Positions 7,802 through 16,273 of a DNA stretch of 36,169 nt are shown here, piece after piece. The position numbers were made by a program, and so were the translations under genes. Position 1 is the stretch's first letter. Each line of letters begins with the position of its first letter. The notes beneath the pieces are model-generated. The model saw only the letters and a program-made list of their open reading frames with translations, ran no database searches and had not been told where the DNA came from. Source of the DNA: Roseofilum reptotaenium CS-1145 (GTDB lineage Bacteria > Cyanobacteriota > Cyanobacteriia > Cyanobacteriales > Desertifilaceae); contig NZ_JAQMUE010000089.1 of the NCBI RefSeq assembly GCF_028330985.1, forward strand, positions 1-36,169, given 5' to 3'.

Positions 7802-8266
7802 ATGAAAATCCGAATTGCCCAACACGATGATATTGAGACTCTCTTTGAGATTAGAACCAGCGTCGTCGAAAATTATCAATCCCGTGAAGAGATTGCTCAA
7901 CTGGGGATTACTCCAGAGTCAGTTGCCCAAATGTTAGCAACAGATAGTTGTGCATGGGTTGCTGAGATTGATAATCAACCCATTGGTTTCTCGATTGCCA
8001 ATGCTACAGAAAAAACCATATTGGGGCTATTTGTCCTCCCTGCTTTTGAAGGTCGAGGTGCTGGACGTGCGCTCATACAAGCGGCTGAACGTTGGTTAGA
8101 GTCGCAGGGAATTGAAGAGATTTGGTTACTAACAGGAAACAATCCTAACTTTAGAGCTTACGGCTTTTACTTGCATCTGGACTGGGTTCCCGTTGGTGTT
8201 GAATCGGATGGAAACTTCCAAGGGGAGATAAAATTTATCAAAAAACTGACACCACAATTGCTTTGA
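7802..8266 (+). CDS. GNAT-family N-acetyltransferase
   Basis: About 154 residues. GNAT enzymes transfer an acyl group from acyl-CoA to an amine. The CoA-binding signature is seen as L-F-V-L-P-A-F-E-G-R-G-A-G-R-A-L, followed by the helix I-Q-A-A-E-R-W-L and a C-terminal N-P-N-F-R-A-Y-G-F-Y typical of the fold. The acceptor is unknown. I chose the ATG at 7802 over a TTG at 7778 because the domain begins at M-K-I-R-I-A-Q-H-D-D. It sits between galT (154-base gap) and a convergent membrane protein gene. Confidence 0.85.
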   Translation: MKIRIAQHDDIETLFEIRTSVVENYQSREEIAQLGITPESVAQMLATDSCAWVAEIDNQPIGFSIANATEKTILGLFVLPAFEGRGAGRALIQAAERWLESQGIEEIWLLTGNNPNFRAYGFYLHLDWVPVGVESDGNFQGEIKFIKKLTPQLL

Positions 8267-8315
8267 ATGTTATTTTTTAGGCATTTCATAGGAAAGATTG
8301 TGAATACGCTTGAGT

Positions 8316-8819
8316 TCAATACAACCAATCGCGATATTGGGGATGGTCTTTCATGTCTTCAAAGAGCCAAACCATGCGATCGAGAAACCAGGTTTTAGCC
8401 AAAAGCACCCAAGATAAACCCAGCAAAGTCGGCCAAAGTGTTAAGGTAATCAAACCCCAAAGGACGATCGCAAAACCAACCCCATTCACCGTATTCGTAA
8501 ACGCCAACACGGGTTGATGATGGCTGGGAATCGGGACTTGCTTTTGATTGAGCCAAACCCGTTCTCCTAATACGCCTTTTGAAGCCCAATTTTGGGTACT
8601 TTCTGGTTTGGGAAACAGTCGCGGATTAATCCAAATCCACAACAAAACTAAGGCCATGGGAATTAATGCCCCCCAACCTAACCAAACGCGACTCCAACTG
8701 GCTAATACTAAAAGGGGTAAACTCAGGTAGCGTGTCCAAAAACTCCAGGGATTCGTATGACGTTCCCATACTGTATCCGTCATGTGGAAAATCTGGGCGA
8801 TCTTTTGGGCATAAGTCAT
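8316..8819 (-). CDS. DUF6653-like small membrane protein
   Basis: A 167-residue protein with W-rich membrane segments at about residues 28-65 and 108-145 around a polar middle containing W-A-S-K-G-V-L-G-E-R-V-W-L. The opening M-T-D-T-V-W-E-R-H-T-N-P-W-S-F-W-T-R and the end M-K-D-H-P-Q-Y-R-D-W resemble proteins labelled DUF6653. No catalytic motif is visible and the function is unknown. It is transcribed towards the GNAT gene and lies 69 bases downstream of the yvcK start region, each under its own spacer. Confidence 0.7.
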   Translation of the reverse strand: MTYAQKIAQIFHMTDTVWERHTNPWSFWTRYLSLPLLVLASWSRVWLGWGALIPMALVLLWIWINPRLFPKPESTQNWASKGVLGERVWLNQKQVPIPSHHQPVLAFTNTVNGVGFAIVLWGLITLTLWPTLLGLSWVLLAKTWFLDRMVWLFEDMKDHPQYRDWLY

Positions 8820-8888
8820 GGTTTTAAAGTTATGAATAGTATTATTGCGGACCGATTGAAGCGATTTATCTTGCTCCTAGGATTTCTC

Positions 8889-10265
8889 TTACAAGCCCCG
8901 TACGCGACTATACCAACGTAACAAGACTTTCGCCAACTGATGGGAATCATGGCGGACTTTATGGGCGATCGCATCCTCATCCATGACATTACTCATCACC
9001 ATCCGATACCCTAACCGTGCCACATCTTCGCGATCCAAAAATACCGGATGGGAACGCTGCTTTGCATATCGGATCAGAGCCGCTTCAGAAGGGGGCCGTT
9101 TATGCACTAAAACCGCATCAAAAATCCGCCGTTTCACCACCCGATCGATCGCCCGAATATGATCGGAAACTGTATAGCCATCAGTCTCTCCCGGTTCCGT
9201 CATAATATTGCAGACATAAATCCGGGGAACCCGTTTTTTGGCGATCGCCTCCACAATTTCCGGTACTAATAAATTGGGAATCACGCTTGTATACAAACTG
9301 CCTGGCCCCATAATAATGTAATCAGCTTCCTCGATCGCGGAGATCGCGGCGGGCAGAGCTAGTGGAGACTCCGGAACACAACCAATCTTAACAATTTTTC
9401 CCTTTGCCTCTGGAATCCGCGATTCCCCCTCAATCCGGCGGCCATCCTCCAGGTCAGCCCACAAATACACATCTTCCAACGTTGCCGGTAACACCTGACC
9501 GCGTACCGCTAACACATGAGAACTCGCGGCGATCGCCTGCTCCAAGTCCCCCGTAACCTCACTCATGGCGGTCAAAAATAAATTACCAAAACTATGACCC
9601 GCTAACCCATCCCCCGTCTTAAAGCGATATTGAAACAACTCCGTCAACAACTTCTCTTCATCCCCCAAAGCCGCCAAACAATTGCGAATATCCCCAGGTG
9701 GTTGCACTCCCAACTCCCGTCGCAACCGTCCCGAAGACCCTCCATCATCCGCCACCGTCACAATCGCCGTAATATTAGCGCTATAGAGCTTCAACCCCCG
9801 CAACAACGTCGATAATCCTGTTCCTCCTCCGAGCGCCACAATTTTCGGCCCCCGATGCAGACGACGATGGGAGATCAACATATCCACCAACTCCTCATCC
9901 CCAGGAGGCCTTAACACCTGACTAATAGAATTCACCGTTTGACTCTGGCCCCACAAAATCAGTAGAATCCCCCCAATCACCACCAACGGCCCGCTAATCG
10001 TATTCGGAACCAACTGAGCCAAACTACTTAATACCGCCTCCGTTAATCTCAGCAAATAAAAAACTGGGGTCATCTTCGTCCAAATCGCCAACCCCAAAGT
10101 TGCCAGAATCATTCCCCCAGCGCTAATCACCATCCAGCGCTTAACAAACAATCCAGGGGAGAGCCACTTAAACCACTGATTCAAACGCGAAGATTTGCCA
10201 CTGCGTCGGCCAATGGCTTGGGTATAATGATTTCTTCGCAGTCGCTTGAGCAGGCTAAAGGACAT
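8889..10265 (-). CDS. yvcK: YvcK/CofD-like protein, membrane-anchored
   Basis: A 458-residue member of the YvcK (gluconeogenesis factor) family, which binds UDP-sugars and affects cell-wall metabolism and growth on gluconeogenic carbon. The nucleotide-binding start is [17 protein letters not shown] (about residues 143-159). It is followed by [29 protein letters not shown] and [14 protein letters not shown]. About 120 residues precede this core and carry two hydrophobic segments (about 45-65 and 85-108). Such an N-terminal extension is usual in cyanobacterial homologues but absent from Bacillus YvcK. It stands alone here. Confidence 0.9.
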   Translation of the reverse strand: MSFSLLKRLRRNHYTQAIGRRSGKSSRLNQWFKWLSPGLFVKRWMVISAGGMILATLGLAIWTKMTPVFYLLRLTEAVLSSLAQLVPNTISGPLVVIGGILLILWGQSQTVNSISQVLRPPGDEELVDMLISHRRLHRGPKIVALGGGTGLSTLLRGLKLYSANITAIVTVADDGGSSGRLRRELGVQPPGDIRNCLAALGDEEKLLTELFQYRFKTGDGLAGHSFGNLFLTAMSEVTGDLEQAIAASSHVLAVRGQVLPATLEDVYLWADLEDGRRIEGESRIPEAKGKIVKIGCVPESPLALPAAISAIEEADYIIMGPGSLYTSVIPNLLVPEIVEAIAKKRVPRIYVCNIMTEPGETDGYTVSDHIRAIDRVVKRRIFDAVLVHKRPPSEAALIRYAKQRSHPVFLDREDVARLGYRMVMSNVMDEDAIAHKVRHDSHQLAKVLLRWYSRVRGL

Positions 10266-10390
10266 AGGCTTGAGGATTGAGGTTCAAGAGAGGATCAGGG
10301 AGTAGTCAATAGAAAGGTTAACCCTTCTACATCCGATTCACAACCGAACACTCGACATTTAGTGCATTCGGCTCTTAGTCTAACCTGAGT

Positions 10391-10591
10391 TTGGTAGAAG
10401 AAAAGGTAAGCTCAGAGAAGAATCGACTCATCAGACAAATGGCCGTACTCGATTATCTCTCTAAACAAGACTGGAAAAGCCTTGACAGGATTCAGAAGGG
10501 ATCAATTTTAGGTACATGGCACAGGAAGAGAGAGTTAGGATATTGTCTATTGCCTCAATTTCTTGTAAAACTTGAAGAAGGTTATATTTAG
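10391..10591 (+). CDS. Possible small protein, unrecognised
   Basis: A 66-codon frame beginning at TTG, with the first in-frame ATG 16 codons in. The product is mixed charged and aromatic (V-L-D-Y-L-S-K-Q-D-W-K-S-L-D; L-G-Y-C-L-L-P-Q-F-L-V-K-L-E-E-G-Y-I). No domain, signal peptide or clear ribosome-binding site is seen. It may be real, a gene remnant or chance. Confidence 0.25.
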   Translation: MVEEKVSSEKNRLIRQMAVLDYLSKQDWKSLDRIQKGSILGTWHRKRELGYCLLPQFLVKLEEGYI

Positions 10592-10888
10592 GTGACGAGA
10601 TTAACTTGTGTTGGCGTTAAAATTTCTTCTTCTTCGATCGAGATAATCAGATAAGTTTTCATGCAGTATGGTTCATGCGTTGCTCTAGTTCATGATGTTT
10701 CTCATGACTGAACAAGCCTGCTGTTAATTTTAGCAAGTGGGCGATCTCGTCCATTATCTCCCCTAGAATTCAGAAGCCGGGTTGTTCCTCGTATTTTTAT
10801 GCAAGCCGCAACACTTCTTTACATTATTCGGGAGCAGGAAGTGGATAGTTGACAGTGAAGAGGAAGTCACATCAACACAATCCTGAGC
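10592..10888. other. Spacer of about 300 bp, no gene seen
   Basis: No convincing coding frame on either strand. Only micro-frames of about 25 codons are present, and no tRNA-like fold was recognised. Confidence 0.4.
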
Positions 10889-11323
10889 TTAGAGCGGATC
10901 TAAGGAATGTTCTTGCCGTTTGACAATAAACACATTACGGTTGATCGAGCCAGTGCGCTCATGGATAAACCGATCTACACTTTGCAGGGCTAAGTAAACC
11001 CCTAACCCCCCACAGGGCCGTTGTTCGATGGACAAACATAAATGAGGCGGTTCCTCTTCTTCTGTGGGATCGTAAACAGCACCTGTATCTTCCATAGAGA
11101 CCATCAGTTCTTGATCGGTCATATCCGCTCGGATATCTAAATCCCCATTAATGCCTGCTTCTACATAACCATGAATAATAATATTAGTAGCAATTTCATC
11201 AACTGCTAATCTCAATTTATAAGAGGATTTACGATCTAACCCTGCCTCCTGAGCTACAGCTAAAACATACTGTGCAATCACTGACAAAGAATCTAGTTTA
11301 CCTGAAGCAATCAAATGCTGCAT
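10889..11323 (-). CDS. RsbW-like anti-sigma regulatory kinase
   Basis: A 144-residue protein consisting of a single HATPase_c_2 domain of the RsbW/SpoIIAB type, which phosphorylates an anti-sigma antagonist or holds a sigma factor. The N-box is seen as L-A-V-D-E-I-A-T-N-I-I-I-H-G-Y (about residues 40-54), the G1-like motif as M-E-D-T-G-A-V-Y-D-P, and the G2 region as C-G-G-L-G-V-Y-L-A. No sensor domain is attached. It lies 188 bases downstream of a MASE1 histidine kinase on the same strand; no antagonist or sigma factor gene is near. Three GGGATCA repeats lie just upstream of the start. Confidence 0.85.
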   Translation of the reverse strand: MQHLIASGKLDSLSVIAQYVLAVAQEAGLDRKSSYKLRLAVDEIATNIIIHGYVEAGINGDLDIRADMTDQELMVSMEDTGAVYDPTEEEEPPHLCLSIEQRPCGGLGVYLALQSVDRFIHERTGSINRNVFIVKRQEHSLDPL

Positions 11324-11334
11324 TATCTTAAAAA

Positions 11335-11379
11335 GGGATCATTTATGACTACTTTTAGGGAGGGATCAATGAGGGATCA
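11335..11379. repeat. Three GGGATCA repeats upstream of the RsbW-like gene
   Basis: The heptamer GGGATCA occurs at 11335-11341, 11362-11368 and 11373-11379, between 12 and 56 bases before the start codon at 11323. It could be a protein-binding array or a local duplication. Confidence 0.4.
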
Positions 11380-11511
11380 GTCATGCAGATACGGTCAGGT
11401 CATATTTTTACTCAACCCGCTAAAATAACGGTTGCATTAAGTTGTACCAAAATAGTATCTGTTTCACCCCATTTCAATCGTAATCTGATTGGGTTAACGT
11501 TGGGTTTAAAA

Positions 11512-13314
11512 TTAGCTTAAATTTACAGAAGGGGAGGGGGAGCGATACTCAGGAAGGCACAACCAGAAACGAGACCCCTGAGTTAGATGACTTTCAACAC
11601 CTAACTGACCACCATGGGTGGCTAGAATCCGATGGCATTGATATAGACCGAGGGAAATGCCAGTTAAGGGACGATTGGTTTGACAGTCGGAAGCTTGAGG
11701 ATCTAAGGAAAATAAATAGGGCAGCTTTTCGGTAGTAATACCGACTCCATTATCGGTCACTGAACAGCACACCTCATGGTTAGGGTGAGTTTGGAACTGA
11801 ATCTGGATCTCGACTCCAGGGGGATTATGCTTGATGGCATTGGAGAGCAGATGTTCAAACACACGTTTCATCTGCTGAGGATCGGCATTAACGAGGGGTA
11901 ATTTCTCTGGCCGATGATACGTTAGGCAAACCTCATTGGCTTGAAAATCCGGTTGCAATTCTTCTAGTACCCGTTCTAAAACGAGAGCGAGATTAATGGC
12001 TTCAGTCTCGATCGCTCTTAAGTTAGAATCTAGATTAGCCACTTCGAGCAAAGTGTTGAGTTTACGCAATTGGCGATCGCCTCCTTCAGTGAGCCGTTGC
12101 AGGAGCGATCGACTCACCGATAGGGTTTCTCCCGGTTTTTTGAGTAAATTTTGATGGAGCATCAGCATCCCCATGAGTGTGGTGCGTAAATCATGGGCAA
12201 TGGCTTGAAAAAAACAATTTTTTAGTTGATTGGATCGGCTTAAGGCTTCCTGATTTTCCTGTAAGGTTTGCTTTTGTTGCTCCAAAGTGGTTTCTAACTC
12301 CATAATCGAAGCTTCTCTAAGGGTAATATCTTCCGATAAGCGATCGTGATTATGGCGCAGTAGCTCGGCATTAACCGTGAGTTCCGTTAAACTGGCAGCC
12401 AAGATCAAAGCTGTGATCTGAATGGAGCCGATCAAGATTTCAAACCCAAAGATGGCTTCTTGCCTAGTATCTGCCCTCATAATCAATAGACCTTGATCTT
12501 GACTCAAACCCATTAAAGCTAAAACGGCGATCGAGAGACTGGTGGTAAAAACCCCGATCGCGCCATAGCGAAAGGCTGCCCAAACGATAAATGGAAAACA
12601 GAGATATTCTAAGGGTGCATCAGCTATATCCAGCATCCACTGATCGTTAATCCACCCCATATTGGGGAGACCAAAAATCAAGCTACTAACAACGAAGAAA
12701 AGAACGATCGCGATCGGGGTTTCTATCCAATATTCAGGAGTATTAATCTGAATTGGCTCTTTTCCCAAAGACCAACGGCTGATCCCATAGACCAGAATGG
12801 GAGTAATTAATAAAACTCCCATACTCTCGCCCAACCACATTCTCCACAGATGCTCTAAAGCCATTTGTGACGTGAGCATATGTAACCATAGACCCAAAAC
12901 TGTATCCAGAAATGCCGTAATCCCCGTACTGATCATGGCTCCCCAAAAGACTAACTGAAGTACGGGTTTGAGTTTCGGAAGCATGGGTTTCCATCGACAT
13001 AATCCCAATAAATAAACACCGATCGCCGCACCCGTAATATGACTGAGGGCCCCAGCAATCGCCACTACAGGGGAAGCGCCTAACATGAGGGCATAAGCCC
13101 AACTTCCTAAGCCCACTCCTGGCCAAAGCTCGATACCATAAACCGCTAATACCCCTAGGCCTATCCCTGCCGCTGGACAAATTGGAGAAATTTCTCCTAA
13201 GCCGATCATTGTTGTCGTTATATAGGCGACAATGAAGTACACTAGGACAATCGCTCCACTGAGCAAACTGTATCGGCTAATTGGGTATCCCTGAGTTATA
13301 ATTTTGGTATCCAT
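11512..13314 (-). CDS. MASE1-domain sensor histidine kinase
   Basis: A 600-residue membrane histidine kinase. Residues about 15-310 form eight or so hydrophobic segments of MASE1 type (I-C-P-A-A-G-I-G-L-G near 45; L-G-E-S-M-G-V-L-L-I-T-P near 165; F-P-F-I-V-W-A-A-F-R-Y-G near 240). A coiled coil follows at about 325-365, then HisKA with H374 in A-I-A-H-D-L-R-T-T-L. The ATPase core shows N-box F-E-H-L-L-S-N-A-I-K-H-N-P, G1 D-N-G-V-G-I and G2-like T-G-I-S-L-G-L-Y. The ligand of MASE1 domains is unknown. No receiver domain is present. The ATG at 13314 gives a normal N-terminus. The RsbW-like gene follows and may share its transcript. Confidence 0.9.
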   Translation of the reverse strand: MDTKIITQGYPISRYSLLSGAIVLVYFIVAYITTTMIGLGEISPICPAAGIGLGVLAVYGIELWPGVGLGSWAYALMLGASPVVAIAGALSHITGAAIGVYLLGLCRWKPMLPKLKPVLQLVFWGAMISTGITAFLDTVLGLWLHMLTSQMALEHLWRMWLGESMGVLLITPILVYGISRWSLGKEPIQINTPEYWIETPIAIVLFFVVSSLIFGLPNMGWINDQWMLDIADAPLEYLCFPFIVWAAFRYGAIGVFTTSLSIAVLALMGLSQDQGLLIMRADTRQEAIFGFEILIGSIQITALILAASLTELTVNAELLRHNHDRLSEDITLREASIMELETTLEQQKQTLQENQEALSRSNQLKNCFFQAIAHDLRTTLMGMLMLHQNLLKKPGETLSVSRSLLQRLTEGGDRQLRKLNTLLEVANLDSNLRAIETEAINLALVLERVLEELQPDFQANEVCLTYHRPEKLPLVNADPQQMKRVFEHLLSNAIKHNPPGVEIQIQFQTHPNHEVCCSVTDNGVGITTEKLPYLFSLDPQASDCQTNRPLTGISLGLYQCHRILATHGGQLGVESHLTQGSRFWLCLPEYRSPSPSVNLS

Positions 13315-13524
13315 GGGTTATGAGCTATCCACCTCTTGTCTTTTCAGGTTAAGGACGAATTGATACCGTGACTTCCTCCACTAGGGTGAATTTCTTGTGG
13401 AGAGTCAATTAATTGTTAATGCCTTGAGGGAAGTCGGGAGTTGGGAGTAAGCGGATCTTCCCTGTTCTATGCATTGATCGTAGACACTATAGAATGGTGG
13501 TGTTTTTCAATAGGTATAGTGTTT

Positions 13525-14364
13525 ATGGATGGTTTAGCCTACCTCCATTACGCTCTGGTTTGGGATGATTTCAATGGCGATCAGATTGCTAATGTTCAGC
13601 AGCTTTTGGCGATCGCCTTAGTCATCTCTCTCTTGAGTCAAATGTCTCCCACCCTAGGAAATTATGTGTGGCAGTTGGGGGATTATGGCCCTGCGGTGGT
13701 GGAACTCCAGGATCGGCTTAAAGCAGTAGGATGTTTTCCTGGGAGTACCCGCAGTACGGGCTATTATGGCCCCATTACTACAGAATCGGTTAAAGCTTTA
13801 CAAGCGGCTCAGAACATTGCGATCGATGGAATGGTTGGGGTTCACACACAAGCTTTACTGGATCGGGGTTTGGGCTGTTATATTCAGGAATACTCCTCTA
13901 TTTTGAACGTGGGGAGTCAAGGAGATCGCGTCGGTAAGCTTCAAATTCAACTCAATAACTGGGGAGTCCCTCCCGAACCAGGGGGAAGCCTCAAGGTTGA
14001 TGGTATTTTTGGCCCCGAAACCCAAAAATCGGTTATTCGGTTTCAAGAATTTAAGGGACTGAAGGTGGATGGTATTGTAGGGCCAGAAACTTCTCAAGCA
14101 TTGTGGGAACCGCGTTTGAATGCGGAACAACAACGATTGTTTGCTGAATTTAAGGCTCTGGCTGTTTGGCTGTGTGAAGATCCCCAAAATCCAAACGATC
14201 TCGAACATAAACGGATCAGGGAAGAGATGTTATGGGGTTATTCTAATGGCGATCGCCGCCTGAATTGGGAAGACTGGAGCAAGCAATGGTGTCGGTTAGG
14301 TTTTAATCCCCAAAATCCCGATAACTGGGGCGGGATTTATCAAGGGTATATGGGACAGTTTTAA
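13525..14364 (+). CDS. Peptidoglycan-binding protein, two PG_binding_1 domains
   Basis: A 279-residue protein from the ATG at 13525; a TTG at 13441 would add 28 residues. A hydrophobic segment (about residues 26-45) suggests a signal anchor. Two PG_binding_1 domains follow: about 50-115 (L-G-D-Y-G-P-A-V-V-E-L-Q-D-R-L ... Y-Y-G-P-I-T-T-E-S-V-K-A-L-Q) and about 130-200 (V-G-S-Q-G-D-R-V-G-K-L-Q ... D-G-I-F-G-P-E-T-Q-K-S-V). These bind cell-wall glycan peptides. The last 75 residues are Trp-rich (L-N-W-E-D-W-S-K-Q-W-C-R-L-G-F) and match no domain I know; no hydrolase motif is visible. It converges on the CRR6-like gene. Confidence 0.8.
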   Translation: MDGLAYLHYALVWDDFNGDQIANVQQLLAIALVISLLSQMSPTLGNYVWQLGDYGPAVVELQDRLKAVGCFPGSTRSTGYYGPITTESVKALQAAQNIAIDGMVGVHTQALLDRGLGCYIQEYSSILNVGSQGDRVGKLQIQLNNWGVPPEPGGSLKVDGIFGPETQKSVIRFQEFKGLKVDGIVGPETSQALWEPRLNAEQQRLFAEFKALAVWLCEDPQNPNDLEHKRIREEMLWGYSNGDRRLNWEDWSKQWCRLGFNPQNPDNWGGIYQGYMGQF

Positions 14365-14379
14365 TCCTTATTACTGACC

Positions 14380-14862
14380 TCAAGGGTTCATAATCAGGTC
14401 AAAGAAACCATCATCTAATTCGTAGCCTAACATCTGGGTAATGGCTTTGAGGCGCGATCTCGGTTCAATGCCTTGTTGTTGCATCCAGTTCATTAAGACA
14501 AAAGTTTTACGCATGACAAAAATCTCCAGAGCTTCCGGATTGAATTGAATACCATCGGTGCGATGGAATTGATGGGGAATGAGCATGGCGGTATAACGGG
14601 CTAGTTCTCCTCCTTTCCAGTCCAATAGGAAGGGCAGCCAAGGATAGACGGTATCTAAACGGATAAACCAGAGGCGGATTTCAGGAATTTCTGAAAGTTC
14701 CCTGGGATCTGTATCTTCGCGGGGATACTCAATGTTAAATTTAAGCTTCTGTTCATGGGCAGATAACTGACCTTCCGCTAATAGGGAAGCGATCGCCTCC
14801 TGAGCTGGGGCAAGATCTAAGGTTTGAATGGCTTTAGCACCCAATTTAATTTCAATAGACAT
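14380..14862 (-). CDS. crr6: CRR6-like NdhI maturation factor (DUF1817)
   Basis: A 160-residue protein resembling CRR6, which in chloroplasts helps assemble the NdhI subunit of the photosynthetic NDH-1 complex; cyanobacterial homologues are annotated likewise. Conserved-looking stretches are R-L-W-F-I-R-L-D-T-V-Y-P-W-L-P-F-L-L-D-W in the middle and M-R-K-T-F-V-L-M-N-W-M-Q-Q-Q-G-I near residue 120, then M-L-G-Y-E-L-D-D-G-F-F. No membrane segment is seen, consistent with a cytosolic factor. It is not beside ndh genes. The family call is from sequence pattern memory. Confidence 0.75.
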   Translation of the reverse strand: MSIEIKLGAKAIQTLDLAPAQEAIASLLAEGQLSAHEQKLKFNIEYPREDTDPRELSEIPEIRLWFIRLDTVYPWLPFLLDWKGGELARYTAMLIPHQFHRTDGIQFNPEALEIFVMRKTFVLMNWMQQQGIEPRSRLKAITQMLGYELDDGFFDLIMNP

Positions 14863-14910
14863 GGTTTTTAATTCTGGATTGTCATTAATAATGGCGATTT
14901 AGAGCGGAGA

Positions 14911-15477
14911 TTATTTCTGGGATGAACGCTTGAGAATAAAAAAGAAAGGTTGGGGCAAACTCTTAAAATCCATCACTCCTAAGACAGTGTTACCGTCAAT
15001 TTTCCTAAAAGAATCATTGATCGGCAAATAATCATAGATCATCGTCGCGCTGATTTTATTTCGGTATTCCATCATCCGTAATCGGGCTTGACTTTTTTCT
15101 GTTTTGAGTAGAGAGTTGGTCAAACCCAATAAAGGCTTGAGCATAGCTAGATTCATCTTTGGCATTTTGCCAATCCATTCCATAGCTCTAGCATTGGGCG
15201 CAACTTTAATGATTTGTCCCTGGGCATCTAAAAATAGCAAAGGGTGTACCGTTTCGGCATTAATAAATTCTTTCCCATACCAATTGGAGGCTTCTAATAA
15301 GCCATCCATGGGGTGATCGGTATGCAATTGAGAACCTTGCCATCGACCGAACATAAATTCTAAGTTAACCGGTTCTAGGGTATCAAATAACTCTAGAGCT
15401 TTATCGAGGGTGGTTTTACCATTGTGTAGGATAGATTGGCCCTGTTTGAGGATTTCTAGATTTTGACTAACGGTCAC
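14911..15477 (-). CDS. GXWXG/DUF4334 protein
   Basis: A 188-residue protein with an N-terminal GXWXG-like segment, L-E-P-V-N-L-E-F-M-F-G-R-W-Q-G-S, followed by M-D-G-L-L-E-A-S-N-W-Y-G-K-E-F. The C-terminal DUF4334 part contains R-L-R-M-M-E-Y-R-N-K-I-S-A-T-M-I-Y-D-Y-L-P-I-N-D-S and ends D-F-K-S-L-P-Q-P-F-F-F-I-L-K-R. The fold is thought to be a small lipocalin-like barrel; no function is known. It lies 48 bases upstream of the CRR6-like gene on the same strand, so the two may be co-transcribed. Confidence 0.8.
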   Translation of the reverse strand: MTVSQNLEILKQGQSILHNGKTTLDKALELFDTLEPVNLEFMFGRWQGSQLHTDHPMDGLLEASNWYGKEFINAETVHPLLFLDAQGQIIKVAPNARAMEWIGKMPKMNLAMLKPLLGLTNSLLKTEKSQARLRMMEYRNKISATMIYDYLPINDSFRKIDGNTVLGVMDFKSLPQPFFFILKRSSQK

Positions 15478-15615
15478 GGGATTGACTCTTTAATTGGCGA
15501 TCGATATATCTTACTTTAACCTAGTGTAGGCTGATTTGGTGCAGTTGGCCGGCCAGAAACCAACAACTGAGTGTCTGATTGGGACAGGGTAGTTTGAAAA
15601 AAATCGATATCCAAG

Positions 15616-15948
15616 TTATTCAATCAGAACACTTTCAAGCATAGTTAAAAGTTCTGTAATTTTATTAGCTACCACATCCCATACAATATCAAAGTCTAGT
15701 CGATCGTATTCATGGATAATTACATCTCGCATTCCTGCCATTTCACGCCAAGGAATTTCTGGATGTTCTTGACGAAATTCTTGGGATAGTCGTTTGGTCG
15801 CTTCACCAATAATGGTAATTTGATACAAGATAGCAGATAACTTTTCATCATTTGCTGCTAATTGAGATCGACTAACACCATTGGTATAACGTACAATGCG
15901 TCTAATAGCATTAATAATATCAATCAGAGATTCTCGATCGCGTGGCAT
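15616..15948 (-). CDS. hepT: HepT toxin (HEPN, DUF86)
   Basis: A 110-residue HEPN ribonuclease toxin. The catalytic motif R-X4-H-X-Y is complete as R-D-V-I-I-H-E-Y (about residues 75-82). In studied pairs Arg and His are needed for RNA cleavage, and the Tyr is AMPylated by MntA, which silences the toxin. I chose the ATG at 15948 (M-P-R-D-R-E-S); a TTG at 15969 would extend it by seven residues. The start lies inside the end of mntA with a 29-base overlap, implying translational coupling. Confidence 0.88.
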   Translation of the reverse strand: MPRDRESLIDIINAIRRIVRYTNGVSRSQLAANDEKLSAILYQITIIGEATKRLSQEFRQEHPEIPWREMAGMRDVIIHEYDRLDFDIVWDVVANKITELLTMLESVLIE

Positions 15949-16273
15949 AAATTGTTTTTGCTGATTCAAGTATATTATTGCGTCTGAGCCAATTCTCGCT
16001 GCGGGCGATCGCCGCTTTGGGAATCAAGTCTACTTTACGATTAAACAGGGATTCGAGTTCATCTTGCATTTGCAAGGCTTCCCTTAACCCGCGCTTGGCT
16101 TCTGGGTCAAAATCGACTAAGATATCGATGTCACTATTCGGGTGAAAGTCGTCACGTAACACCGAACCAAAAAGAGAGAATTCACAAATCTGCCAGCGAT
16201 GACAAAAGTCGATAATTTCCTCCATGGGTAAATCGATTGCTGTCGCGATCTCATCATAATAAATCCATGTCAC
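15920..16273 (-). CDS. mntA: MntA antitoxin (minimal nucleotidyltransferase)
   Basis: A 117-residue MNT protein and partner of HepT. The nucleotidyltransferase motif reads F-G-S-V-L-R-D-D-F-H-P-N-S-D-I-D-I-L-V-D-F (about residues 35-55), giving the G-S-X10-D-X-D pattern, with a third acidic position at K-V-D-L-I (about 88). Known MntA antitoxins transfer AMP to the HepT tyrosine. The N-terminus D-L-P-M-E-E-I-I-D-F-C-H-R-W is typical. The order mntA then hepT with overlapping ends is the classic arrangement. Chromosomal placement between housekeeping genes suggests a small transferred module. Confidence 0.88.
   Translation of the reverse strand: MTWIYYDEIATAIDLPMEEIIDFCHRWQICEFSLFGSVLRDDFHPNSDIDILVDFDPEAKRGLREALQMQDELESLFNRKVDLIPKAAIARSENWLRRNNILESAKTIYATRSRISD

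Noticed and set aside
10588-10662. Minus-strand 24-codon frame (M-K-T-Y-L-I-I-S-I-E-E-E-E)
   Set aside because: Too short, no ribosome-binding site, and it overlaps the end of another doubtful frame.
12743-13180. Minus-strand 145-codon frame within the MASE1 kinase gene
   Set aside because: It is an alternate frame of the same strand inside a gene with clear domains.
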